Below are positions 45,892 through 53,273 of a DNA stretch of 64,000 bases, in pieces. Source of the DNA: VBDM01 sp035637655 (GTDB lineage Bacteria; Pseudomonadota; Gammaproteobacteria; Burkholderiales; SG8-39); assembly GCA_035637655.1 (NCBI GenBank), contig DASPWT010000198.1, positions 1 to 64,000 on the forward strand. The letters are read 5' to 3'. A program made the position numbers and the translations under genes. Below the pieces are notes generated by a model that saw only the letters and a program-made list of their open reading frames with translations, was not told the DNA's origin and did not search any database. The stretch's first letter is position 1. Each line of letters opens with the position of its first letter.

Positions 45892-46353
45892 TTACTTGAG
45901 GCGGCCGAGCTCGCCGCGAAGCTGCTCGATGTTCTTGGTGTGCTGGCTGACCGTTTCCTGGTATGGCTTCAATCGCTCCAGCACCCGAGCGTAGTTGCGC
46001 TCGTCGCCGTCGCGAATTCCTTCCTGCTCGACGAGCTTCTGCCGGGCGTCGGAGAGCAGTTGCTGCTCGTTCCGAAGCTCCGACTCTAGAATCCTGCGAC
46101 GGTTCTCGTTGCGCACCGAGGCGGGGTCCGATACGGCTGAAGATTGCAGGGCGCGCGCGGGAACCTGAGCCGGCACAACGGACACTTCCTTGCTCACCAA
46201 GGTGCAGTTCTTGCCCACCGTGTCGCGTTTGACATTGGTGTAAGTCGGACGCCCACTCGCGTCGGGGCACTTGTACACCTCGCTCTGAGCGTGACCACAG
46301 GGCGCCGCCAGCGCGAGAAAAACCCAGCCGATCAATCGCTTGTTCAGTGCCAT
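45892..46353 (-). CDS. Secreted DUF4124-domain protein with C-terminal coiled coil
   Basis: This 153-residue protein has a signal peptide (RLIGWVFLALAAPCGHA-QS). A DUF4124 segment follows (EVYKCPDASGRPTYTNVKRD). Cysteines at about 29 and 50 could pair, as in related proteins. A long heptad-rich helix runs from ~85 to the end (NRRRILESELRNEQQLLSDARQ and following). DUF4124 proteins are small envelope proteins common in betaproteobacteria; function unknown. The gene lies between glnA and ntrB on their strand, a position often occupied by such a gene in related genomes, but a role in nitrogen control is not established. Confidence 0.8.
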   Translation of the reverse strand: MALNKRLIGWVFLALAAPCGHAQSEVYKCPDASGRPTYTNVKRDTVGKNCTLVSKEVSVVPAQVPARALQSSAVSDPASVRNENRRRILESELRNEQQLLSDARQKLVEQEGIRDGDERNYARVLERLKPYQETVSQHTKNIEQLRGELGRLK

Positions 46354-46410
46354 CGCCCCCCCGGACCCTAATGGGAGTTTTAAGTGTAGGCCAAAACAAC
46401 CCTGATTTCA

Positions 46411-46454
46411 AATGAAAAAGGGACGAACCAGCCGACGGTGGGGCGCTCCGTCCC
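46411..46454 (-). terminator. Probable intrinsic terminator of glnA
   Basis: On the minus strand GGGACG (46449-46454) can pair with CGTCCC (46420-46425) around an internal CCA/TGG helix, followed immediately by TTTTTCATTT. It lies about 70 bp after the glnA stop. Confidence 0.5.
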
Positions 46455-46522
46455 TCCGCGCCAGTAAAAAATCAATTCCCGATCCGGACCTACCGGGTCC
46501 TTCGAGACGTCCGTCCCCCGTC

Positions 46523-47938
46523 TTACGAACTGTAGTACATGTCGAATTCAACCGGATGGGTTGTCATGCGGAAGCGCGTGAGTTCTTCATGTTTCAGGGC
46601 ACAGTAGGCGTCGAGCATGTCGTCGGAAAACACACCGCCCTTGGTCAGGAAGTCACGATCCTTGTTGAGGTGCTCGAGGGCCATCTCCAAGGACGAACAA
46701 ACCTGCTGGATCTTTTTCGCCTGCGCCGGGGGCAAGTCGTACATGTTCTTGTCAATCGGGTCGCCAGGGTGGATCTTGTTCTGCACGCCATCCAAGCCCG
46801 CCATCAGCATCGCCGAGAAGGCGAGATAGGAATTGGTGGTCGGGTCCGGGAAACGCACCTCAACTCTACGCGCCTTCGGATCTGTGACCAGCGGAATTCG
46901 GCAGGCTGCGGAACGATTGCGTGACGAGTAAGCCAGGTTGATCGGCGCCTCGAACCCAGGCACCAGCCGTTTGTACGAATTCGTGCCAGGATTGGTGATC
47001 GCGTTGAGCGCTCTTGCATGCTTGATAATGCCGCCAATGTAATACAGGGCAAAATCGGATAACCCGGAGTAACCGCTGCCCTGAAACATGTTCTTACCTT
47101 CCTTCCAAACTGACTGGTGTACGTGCATGCCCGAGCCGTTGTCGCCGACCACGGGTTTCGGCATGAACGTCGCGGTCTTCCCGTACGAATGCGCCACGTT
47201 CCAGATCGTATATTTCAGGATCTGCATCCAGTCGGCGCGTTTCACCAGGCTGTTGAACTTGGTACCGATCTCGTTTTGGCCCATCGCTCCCACCTCATGG
47301 TGGTGCACCTCACACTCGACACCCTGCTGTTCCAGCGCGAGCACGATGGCGTTGCGGATGTCCTGCAGCGTATCGATAGGGGGGACCGGGAAATACCCCC
47401 CCTTGATGGGCGCGCGGTGCCCCATATTGCCCCCCTCGAACTCTATCCCCGAGGACCACGGCGCCTCCTCGGACTTGATCTTGCAGAAGCAACCGGACAT
47501 CTCCACACTCCAAGTCACGGAGTCAAAAATGAAGAACTCGGGTTCCGGGCCGAAGTAGGCGGTATCGCCGAGGCCGGTGGATTTGAGGTACGCCTCGGCG
47601 CGCCTGGCAATGGTGCGCGGATCGCGGTCGTAGCCCTTGCCGTCTGAAGGTTCGACGCAGTCACAGGTGATGTTCAGCACCGGCTCGTCTGTGAAGGGGT
47701 CCATGCGTGCCGAATCCGGGTCGGGCATCAACAGCATGTCCGAGGCCTCGATGCTCTTCCAGCCCGCGATCGAAGACCCGTCGAAAAAATGTCCGCTTTC
47801 GAATTTGTCCGTAGTGAAGGCTTTGACCGGTACGGACACGTGCTGCTCCTTGCCTCGCGTATCGGTAAAGCGCAGGTCCACGAATTTGACCTCCTTCTCC
47901 TTGATCATTTTCATGACGTCAGCGGCAGACGTTGCCAT
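46523..47938 (-). CDS. glnA: Glutamine synthetase, type I
   Basis: This 471-residue dodecameric enzyme makes glutamine from glutamate, ammonia and ATP. N-terminal VKFVDLRFTDTRGKEQHVSVP, the latch and DGSSIAGW, the metal/ATP region YFGPEPEFFIFDSV, NGSGMHVHQS, NPGTNSYKRLVPGFEAP and RFPDPTTNSYLAFSAML are intact. The adenylylation tyrosine lies in IDKNMYDLPPAQ, so it is the GSI-beta type controlled by GlnE. A GAGGAG ribosome site precedes the ATG at 47938. Transcription is probably from a sigma-54 promoter at 48012-48027 under NtrC, encoded two genes downstream. Confidence 0.98.
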   Translation of the reverse strand: MATSAADVMKMIKEKEVKFVDLRFTDTRGKEQHVSVPVKAFTTDKFESGHFFDGSSIAGWKSIEASDMLLMPDPDSARMDPFTDEPVLNITCDCVEPSDGKGYDRDPRTIARRAEAYLKSTGLGDTAYFGPEPEFFIFDSVTWSVEMSGCFCKIKSEEAPWSSGIEFEGGNMGHRAPIKGGYFPVPPIDTLQDIRNAIVLALEQQGVECEVHHHEVGAMGQNEIGTKFNSLVKRADWMQILKYTIWNVAHSYGKTATFMPKPVVGDNGSGMHVHQSVWKEGKNMFQGSGYSGLSDFALYYIGGIIKHARALNAITNPGTNSYKRLVPGFEAPINLAYSSRNRSAACRIPLVTDPKARRVEVRFPDPTTNSYLAFSAMLMAGLDGVQNKIHPGDPIDKNMYDLPPAQAKKIQQVCSSLEMALEHLNKDRDFLTKGGVFSDDMLDAYCALKHEELTRFRMTTHPVEFDMYYSS

Positions 47939-48011
47939 CTCGGAATCTCCTCAGGTTGCGGATTGTTGGTTGGTTAAAGAAGGGAAAACCGCGCCAAATC
48001 GGGGGAGTATC

Positions 48012-48027
48012 TGCAGATTCCATGCCA
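48012..48027 (-). promoter_or_regulatory. Sigma-54 promoter of glnA
   Basis: On the minus strand TGGCATG-GAAT-CTGCA matches the sigma-54 consensus TGGCACG-N4-TTGCA, with GG and GC at the invariant -24/-12 spacing. The predicted start is ~62 bp before the glnA ATG. Confidence 0.7.
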
Positions 48028-48082
48028 TCCGGCGCAAAAAAGGCAGGCCATTGTGCCATAAGCGAGGACCTTGGGGTGTGGC

Positions 48083-48097
48083 GCACCAAATCGGCGC
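48083..48097. promoter_or_regulatory. NtrC-binding site upstream of glnA
   Basis: GCACC-AAATC-GGCGC on the plus strand matches the NtrC dyad GCACC-N5-GGTGC with one mismatch. It lies ~70 bp upstream of the -24 element, a normal enhancer distance, and also in the spacer before the divergent rhodanese gene. Confidence 0.6.
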
Positions 48098-48204
48098 GAA
48101 CCCGTAAATATCCGCACTACGCCAGTGCGGAACAACTCCCGATCCGGTAGCCGGCGAGTTAAACTATCACGCGTCCCATACTTCGCGTCCATACGGGGAG
48201 CCCT

Positions 48205-48666
48205 ATGCCCACGGAATCCGCAAATGAAATCCTCGCCCGAGCCAAACAACGTGCGGACGCGATGAAACTGCCCTACGCGGGCGCGCTGCTCCCGTCAGAA
48301 GCGCGCGCGGTCATGCAGCAGATTCCGGGGGCGAGATTGATCGACGTGCGCACCCAGGCCGAGTGGGAATACGTCGGTCGCGTTCCCGATTCGGTATTGA
48401 TCGAGTGGAATTCCTATCCGAGCGGTCAGCGCAACCCGCAATTCTTGGAGGAGCTCCAGACCAAGGTGGCAAAGACCGAGGCGCCGGTGATGTTCTTGTG
48501 CCGTTCCGGGGCGCGCTCCCACCAGGCCGCGATAGCGGCAAGCCAGGCCGGTTATCCGAACAGCTACAACATTCTCGAGGGCTTCGAAGGCGACAAGGAC
48601 GGGCACGGACATCGCAACACCGTGGGGGGCTGGCGCGTTGCCGGGCTGCCCTGGGTACAAGGGTAG
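48205..48666 (+). CDS. Single-domain rhodanese-like protein
   Basis: This 153-residue cytoplasmic protein has one rhodanese domain. CH2-type ARLIDVRTQAEWEYVGRVPDSVLIEW is visible. The active-site loop has C99 in MFLCRSGARSHQAA (CRSGAR, six-residue loop), followed by NSYNILEGFEGD and a GxPWVQG end. These proteins carry sulfur as a persulfide. The target here is unknown. It is divergent from glnA and convergent with uppP, standing alone. Thiamine synthesis (thiC, 1 kb away) needs sulfur but the strands and distance do not support an operon. Confidence 0.9.
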   Translation: MPTESANEILARAKQRADAMKLPYAGALLPSEARAVMQQIPGARLIDVRTQAEWEYVGRVPDSVLIEWNSYPSGQRNPQFLEELQTKVAKTEAPVMFLCRSGARSHQAAIAASQAGYPNSYNILEGFEGDKDGHGHRNTVGGWRVAGLPWVQG

Positions 48667-48727
48667 CCGCCCTAATTCCGCGCGACGGCGGAACGGATCC
48701 GCGATCCGACTGTAGCGTTTTCGCCTC

Positions 48728-49552
48728 TTAGCCCCCCGACCAGCTCACCAGCCCGGTCCAGGCCGTCACTAGCACGACGGCGCCGAAAGCGACGCGGTAC
48801 CAGGCAAACGGTGTGAAATCGTGGCTGGCGATATAACGCAACAGCCAGCGCACGCAGAGGAACGCCGATGTGAATGCCGCGACCGAGCCGACCGCGAACA
48901 TGCCGAGGTCGCCCGAATCGAACAGCGCGCGGTTCTTCCAGAAATCGTAGGCGCCGGCGGCGACCAGCGTCGGCACCGCAAGAAAAAACGAGAACTCGGT
49001 CGCCGCGCGGCGCGAAAGCCCGAAGATCATTCCACCGATGATTGTGGCCCCGGAACGCGAAGTGCCCGGGATCAACGCGAACGCCTGGGCGATGCCGACT
49101 TTCAGGGCATCCTTCCAGGTCATATCGTCCACGCTTTGAACCACCACGTTGCGTCGACGTCTTTCCACCCAAAGAATAATGAATGCGCCGACGATGAAGG
49201 CGACCGCAACGGGCACGGCGTGGAAAAGATAGGTCTTGATTAGCTTGCCGAAGGCAAGTCCCAGCACGGCGGCAGGAATGAACGCAACGAAGAGATTCAT
49301 CGTGAAACGCTGCGCGGCGCGATCCGAAGCGAGTCCCGCCAGTACGCGATAGAATTTGGCGCGATATTCCCAGACGATCGCGAGCATCGCGCCGGCCTGG
49401 ATCACGATTTCGAAGACTTTGGCCTTCTCGTCGTCGAAGCCGAGCAGATCGCCCGCGAGAATCAGGTGGCCGGTAGAGGAGATCGGCAGAAATTCCGTCA
49501 GACCTTCGATGACGCCGAGAACAAGCGCTTTCGCGAGCAAAGCCAGGTCCAC
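48728..49552 (-). CDS. uppP: Undecaprenyl-diphosphatase (BacA type)
   Basis: This 274-residue inner-membrane phosphatase recycles undecaprenyl pyrophosphate for peptidoglycan and O-antigen synthesis. The two active-site signatures are EGLTEFLPISSTGHLIL near the N-terminus and IPGTSRSGATIIGGMIFGLSRRAATEFSF in the middle, split by hydrophobic helices (about eight in all). The ATG at 49552 is 59 bp after the thiC stop, beyond a strong terminator, so it is transcribed separately. Confidence 0.97.
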   Translation of the reverse strand: MDLALLAKALVLGVIEGLTEFLPISSTGHLILAGDLLGFDDEKAKVFEIVIQAGAMLAIVWEYRAKFYRVLAGLASDRAAQRFTMNLFVAFIPAAVLGLAFGKLIKTYLFHAVPVAVAFIVGAFIILWVERRRRNVVVQSVDDMTWKDALKVGIAQAFALIPGTSRSGATIIGGMIFGLSRRAATEFSFFLAVPTLVAAGAYDFWKNRALFDSGDLGMFAVGSVAAFTSAFLCVRWLLRYIASHDFTPFAWYRVAFGAVVLVTAWTGLVSWSGG

Positions 49553-49562
49553 GCGGACCCCC

Positions 49563-49592
49563 CAAAAAGAAAGAGCGGCAATTTCTTGCCGC
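49563..49592 (-). terminator. Intrinsic terminator of thiC
   Basis: On the minus strand a perfect 7-bp stem GCGGCAA / TTGCCGC with a GAAA tetraloop is followed by TCTTTCTTTTTGGG. It begins 19 bp after the thiC stop. Confidence 0.8.
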
Positions 49593-49611
49593 CCCGAGTT
49601 TAGCGGAAGGC

Positions 49612-51483
49612 TCAGGCTTTGGTATAGATCTCGGCGCCCTTCTTCACGAACTCAACCGCCTTCTGTTCCATGCCTTTCTTCAGCGCGTCGTCGCCGGAGA
49701 GTCCGTGTTTCTCGGCGTACTCGCGTACGTCCTGTGTGATCTTCATCGAACAGAAATGCGGGCCGCACATGGAGCAGAAGTGCGCGAGCTTCGCACCTTC
49801 TTGCGGCAGCGTCTCGTCGTGGAATGCCTTCGCCTTATCCGGATCAAGGCCGAGGTTGAACTGATCCTCCCAGCGGAATTCGAATCGCGCTTTGGATAAC
49901 GCGTTGTCGCGGATCTGCGCGCCTGGATGGCCTTTCGCCAAGTCGGCGGCGTGCGCCGCGATTTTGTAGGCAATAATCCCATCTTTGACGTCGTCCTTAT
50001 CCGGCAGTCCAAGATGCTCCTTAGGCGTCACGTAGCAAAGCATTGCCGTGCCGTACCAGCCGATCATCGCCGCTCCGATTGCGCTCGTGATGTGGTCGTA
50101 GCCAGGCGCGATGTCGGTCGTGAGCGGTCCCAACGTGTAGAACGGCGCTTCTTTGCAATATGTGAGCTGAAGCTCCATGTTCTCACGGATGAGCTGCATG
50201 GGCACATGGCCCGGCCCCTCGATCATCACCTGACAGTCGTGGCGCCAGGCGATGTCCGTAAGCTCCCCGAGGGTCTTCAGTTCGGCGATCTGCGCCTCGT
50301 CGTTGGCGTCCTGGATTGAGCCCGGCCGCAGGCCATCGCCGAGCGAGAAACTCACATCGTACGCTGCCATGATCTCGCAGATGTCATCGAAATGCGCGTA
50401 AAGAAAACTCTCCACATGGTGAGCAAGGCACCATTTCGCCATGATCGATCCGCCGCGCGACACGATTCCGGTCATACGTTTCGCCGTGAGCGGAATGAAC
50501 GGCAGCCGCACGCCCGCGTGGATCGTGAAGTAATCGACACCCTGCTCGGCCTGCTCGACCAGCGTATCGCGGAAGACTTCCCAAGTGAGATCCTCGGCTT
50601 TCCCGTCCACTTTCTCGAGAGCCTGGTAGATCGGCACCGTACCAATGGGGACAGGTGAGTTACGTATGATCCACTCGCGCGTCTCGTGGATGTGCTTCCC
50701 CGTGGAAAGATCCATCACGGTGTCACCACCCCAGCGGATCGCCCAGGTCATCTTCTCAACTTCCTCGGCGATACCCGACGTCACCGCCGAGTTGCCGATG
50801 TTGGCGTTTATCTTCACCAAGAAGTTGCGGCCAATGATCATCGGCTCGGTCTCCGGGTGATTGACGTTCGCTGGAATGATGGCACGGCCGCGCGCTACTT
50901 CCTCGCGGACGAACTCAGGCGTGATGGTTTTCGGGATCGCGGCCCCGAAATCCTGACCCGGATGTTGAAGCGTGATTAGATCGGATAAAGCGTCACGGCG
51001 CTGATTCTCGCGGACGGCGACGAACTCCATCTCGGGCGTGATCATGCCCTTTCTCGCGTAGTGCATCTGCGTCACGTTCCTTCCGGTGCTGGCGCAGCGC
51101 GGCTTCCGCTTCAGGTTGAAGCGCATGTCCGCGAGCTTTGGATCGTTCAGGCGCTCATGGCCGTATCTCGAGGTCGGGCCGGAAAGCTCTTCGGTGTCGC
51201 CGCGCTCTTCGATCCATCTGGTGCGGAGAGCAAAAAGACCCTGTCGGATGTCGATCCTCGCTTGGGGATCGGTGTACGGGCCGGAGGTGTCGTAGATGAA
51301 GATCGGTGGGTTTCTCTCCGTGCCGAACGAGGCCGGCGTGTCGGACTGAACGATCTCGCGCATCGGCACAAGAAGGTCGCGGCGGGAGCCCTCGATGTAC
51401 ACCTTACGCGAGTTCGGCATCGGTTTGACCGCCGCTTCATCAACGCGCGCTGTCTGGGCAATAAACTTTGGATTGGCGTTCAT
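49612..51483 (-). CDS. thiC: Phosphomethylpyrimidine synthase
   Basis: This 623-residue radical-SAM enzyme converts AIR to HMP-phosphate for thiamine. Its C-terminal cluster motif is CSMCGPHFC (C-x2-C-x4-C). VARGRAIIPANVNHPE, NIGNSAVTSG, KMTWAIRWGGDTVMDLSTG, RNSPVPIGTVPIYQALEKV, FTIHAGVRL, SRGGSIMAKWC and EGPGHVPM are as in the family. The N-terminal ThiC-associated domain is present. The start MNANPKF at 51483 is chosen for its GAGGAG(CG) ribosome site; an ATG six codons upstream lacks one. Expression is under a TPP riboswitch. No other thi gene is in the window. Confidence 0.98.
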   Translation of the reverse strand: MNANPKFIAQTARVDEAAVKPMPNSRKVYIEGSRRDLLVPMREIVQSDTPASFGTERNPPIFIYDTSGPYTDPQARIDIRQGLFALRTRWIEERGDTEELSGPTSRYGHERLNDPKLADMRFNLKRKPRCASTGRNVTQMHYARKGMITPEMEFVAVRENQRRDALSDLITLQHPGQDFGAAIPKTITPEFVREEVARGRAIIPANVNHPETEPMIIGRNFLVKINANIGNSAVTSGIAEEVEKMTWAIRWGGDTVMDLSTGKHIHETREWIIRNSPVPIGTVPIYQALEKVDGKAEDLTWEVFRDTLVEQAEQGVDYFTIHAGVRLPFIPLTAKRMTGIVSRGGSIMAKWCLAHHVESFLYAHFDDICEIMAAYDVSFSLGDGLRPGSIQDANDEAQIAELKTLGELTDIAWRHDCQVMIEGPGHVPMQLIRENMELQLTYCKEAPFYTLGPLTTDIAPGYDHITSAIGAAMIGWYGTAMLCYVTPKEHLGLPDKDDVKDGIIAYKIAAHAADLAKGHPGAQIRDNALSKARFEFRWEDQFNLGLDPDKAKAFHDETLPQEGAKLAHFCSMCGPHFCSMKITQDVREYAEKHGLSGDDALKKGMEQKAVEFVKKGAEIYTKA

Positions 51484-51535
51484 GGCGCTCCTCTCATGCA
51501 CAGACCGCAGGGGAGCGAAGGGACCAGCCGTTCAA
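51484..51535 (-). promoter_or_regulatory. thiC leader expression platform (anti-SD segment and SD)
   Basis: Reading the minus strand, the segment CGCTCCCCTGCGG (51517-51505) is complementary both to the last 13 nt of the TPP aptamer (51548-51536) and, through CGCTCC, to the thiC ribosome-binding GGAGCG (51491-51486). The two pairings are exclusive. Aptamer folded with TPP frees CGCTCC to mask the SD; aptamer unfolded captures it and leaves the SD open. Confidence 0.6.
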
Positions 51536-51623
51536 CGCTTCCCTGCGGCGGCATTATCCGCATCAGGTTCGAAGGGTTTGCTCTCACCCGGCCAGGCAAG
51601 TTTGCTTTGGTCAGGACCCCTAC
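51536..51623 (-). ncRNA. TPP (THI-box) riboswitch
   Basis: The minus strand carries the conserved THI elements in order: GTAGGGGTCC, then GGGTGAGAG followed by AACCCTTCGAACCTGATGCGG, then ATAATGCCGCCGCAGGGAAGCG. GAACCTGAT and GATAATGCCGC are the thiamine-pyrophosphate pocket sequences. It lies 53 bp before the thiC ATG, the usual place. Confidence 0.93.
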
Positions 51624-51670
51624 GTTGCTCGAAAGGACCTTACTCCAAGCGGTGGGGCTTGGCAAGCCTA

Positions 51671-52099
51671 TCAACTGCGGGGGCGTATTGCGAATGTTAT
51701 CCGGATGCAGTTGCGCTCGCCTTCGCGGCTGTAGGCCGCGTTCCTGGCAAGCGATCTAATTAGTTTTAGGCCGAGACCACCCACCGGTTTCTGAGTGATG
51801 AGGGCGCCGGTATCCATGGGGCGATATTCGCCGAACGGATTGTGAGGCGGGGCTGCGTCCTCGTAGCGCAAAGTAAATCCCGTATCGCATGGATCAAATG
51901 CGATCCAGACTGGGGATTCGCTCTCCTCGCGATAGCCGTGGGTGACCGTATTCGTGAATAGTTCCTCGACGATAAGGAGGAGCTTCAGGCAATCTTCCCG
52001 ACCTATCCCGGCCGTGATACACGCGCCCTCAACAAAGGTCCGGATTTCGACCATGGAGTCCATCCTGGCTGGGAACCGTGCAAGCGGGGCGTTAGCCAT
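51671..52099 (-). CDS. RsbW/SpoIIAB-like ATP-binding protein (anti-sigma-type serine kinase)
   Basis: This 142-residue HATPase_c_2 protein shows FVEGACITAGIGREDCLKLLL, the N box IVEELFTNTVTHGY, a G1-type YEDAAPPHNPFGEYRP and the G2 glycine-rich VGGLGLKLIRSLARNAAYSRE. These are features of the anti-sigma/serine-kinase family that phosphorylates STAS antagonists in partner switching. It lacks the phospho-acceptor histidine of two-component kinases. It is on the same strand as, and ~3 kb from, the CHASE2-SpoIIE, MBL and STAS genes. A FecR-OmpA pair is divergent from it. It ends 48 bp before the thiC riboswitch. Confidence 0.85.
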   Translation of the reverse strand: MANAPLARFPARMDSMVEIRTFVEGACITAGIGREDCLKLLLIVEELFTNTVTHGYREESESPVWIAFDPCDTGFTLRYEDAAPPHNPFGEYRPMDTGALITQKPVGGLGLKLIRSLARNAAYSREGERNCIRITFAIRPRS

Positions 52100-52130
52100 C
52101 GGGGATGAGCCAGAAGAAGGCCGTTTGGGC

Positions 52131-52138
52131 TATTATAG
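52131..52138. promoter_or_regulatory. Back-to-back -10 candidates between the ATPase and FecR genes
   Basis: TATTATAG reads as TATTAT on the plus strand (for the FecR gene) and TATAAT at 52132-52137 on the minus strand (for the ATPase gene, 33 bp before its ATG). No matching -35 elements are evident. Confidence 0.35.
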
Positions 52139-52208
52139 GAACAAAGGCGCGCTCGCAGGCGCTGGCCACCTCCGGAATTGCAAGGCGGGCAAATTATGGG
52201 GGGTTACT

Positions 52209-52664
52209 ATGCAGTCAACGCGTTTAATCGTCACTCGTCGATTTCTTCTTGTGTGCGCGTGCAGCATTGCGCCGATTGCAGGCTGGGCAAATGACATAGC
52301 CCAGTTTAGGGTCGCCAGAGGCTCGGTATATCTCGAGCGGAGCGGGCAGCGCCTCCCGGCACGCGTGGGAACGCATCTGCAGGCGACCGACACTGTGGTA
52401 ACCGGATCGGACGGATCGGCCGGTATTACCTTCGTCGACAATTCGCTACTGTCAGTCGGCCCCAACAGCGTGCTTGCCATCGAGCGATACGCGTTCAACT
52501 CGACCACGCACGAAGGTGCTTTCGAATCCTCTCTCCGCAAGGGAACTCTGTCGGTAGTGTCTGGGAAAATAGCCAAGCAGTCTCCCGACGCAATGAAAGT
52601 GAAGACTCCTTCTTCGATACTCGGGGTGCGCGGAACCGAGTTCCTCGTTCGCTCCAACGACTGA
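52209..52664 (+). CDS. FecR-domain periplasmic protein
   Basis: This 151-residue protein starts at the ATG after GGGGGG. It has a signal peptide (RRFLLVCACSIAPIAGWA-ND). A single FecR domain follows: FRVARGSVYLERSGQRLPAR, LQATDTVVTGSDGSAGITFVDNSLLSVGPNSVLAIERY, TLSVVSGKIAKQSPDAMKVKTPSSILGVRGTEFLV across consecutive strands. This is the short secreted form without the anti-sigma cytoplasmic helix, usually found with CHASE2 proteins or OmpA-like proteins, rather than the FecI-coupled form. The OmpA lipoprotein gene follows after 15 bp. Confidence 0.87.
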   Translation: MQSTRLIVTRRFLLVCACSIAPIAGWANDIAQFRVARGSVYLERSGQRLPARVGTHLQATDTVVTGSDGSAGITFVDNSLLSVGPNSVLAIERYAFNSTTHEGAFESSLRKGTLSVVSGKIAKQSPDAMKVKTPSSILGVRGTEFLVRSND

Positions 52665-52679
52665 GCCCTAAAGGACCTC

Positions 52680-53273
52680 ATGCGCCGGAATTACGCTGCG
52701 CTCATCGCGGCCCTGGTCCTGGGCGGCTGCGCTACGCCGAGCCAAGACCTCGTTGTGCTGTTGCCGGACAAGGAGGGCAAGGTCGGAACAGTCCTTATCC
52801 AAGGCCAGAAGGGCAGTGCCGTGCTCAACACCGCTTACGCCACAGCCAGGACGACATCCGATGGCAGTGTGCAACGCGGCGCCGCAAGTCAGAGCGAAGT
52901 AAAGGACGTTTTCGGCAGTGCGCTGGCAGCCCAGCCGCCACGCCCGATTTCCTTCACCCTCTATTTCGAGAGCGGCAACGACGAATTTACCGAGGAATCG
53001 AAGCAGGAAGTAAAGCGTTTGCTTGCCGAGATGGCGCGCAGACAGGCACCGGATATTACGGTTATTGGCCACACCGATGTGGTCGGCCCGGATCCGTCCA
53101 ACGATGCGCTTTCTCTTCAGCGAGCCGAGCGCGTGAAGTCGATCCTGGCGGGAATGGGCATCCCCGCCGAGCGGATCCTGACTGCTGGCCGCGGCAGACG
53201 CGAGCCTCTGATCCCCACAGGCGACGGGGTTTCCGAGCCGCGGAATCGGCGCGTAGAGGTCAACGTGCGCTAG
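52680..53273 (+). CDS. OmpA-family outer-membrane lipoprotein
   Basis: This 197-residue protein has a lipobox LVLGGC with C17 as lipidation site. A ~90-residue linker domain precedes an OmpA/MotB C-terminal peptidoglycan-binding domain (~95-197). ISFTLYFESGNDEFTEESKQEV, TVIGHTDVVGPDPSNDALSLQRAERVKSIL and the RRVEVNVR end show the fold, with the diaminopimelate-contact D and R in place. It is co-oriented with the FecR gene. Its stop shares CTAG (53270-53273) with the convergent CHASE2-SpoIIE gene. Confidence 0.92.
   Translation: MRRNYAALIAALVLGGCATPSQDLVVLLPDKEGKVGTVLIQGQKGSAVLNTAYATARTTSDGSVQRGAASQSEVKDVFGSALAAQPPRPISFTLYFESGNDEFTEESKQEVKRLLAEMARRQAPDITVIGHTDVVGPDPSNDALSLQRAERVKSILAGMGIPAERILTAGRGRREPLIPTGDGVSEPRNRRVEVNVR

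Noticed and set aside
46487..46501. GGACC-CGGTA-GGTCC hairpin after glnA as the terminator
   Set aside because: Its nearest U-run is ~16 nt away. The GGGACG/CGTCCC hairpin with an adjacent U-run further downstream is a better candidate.
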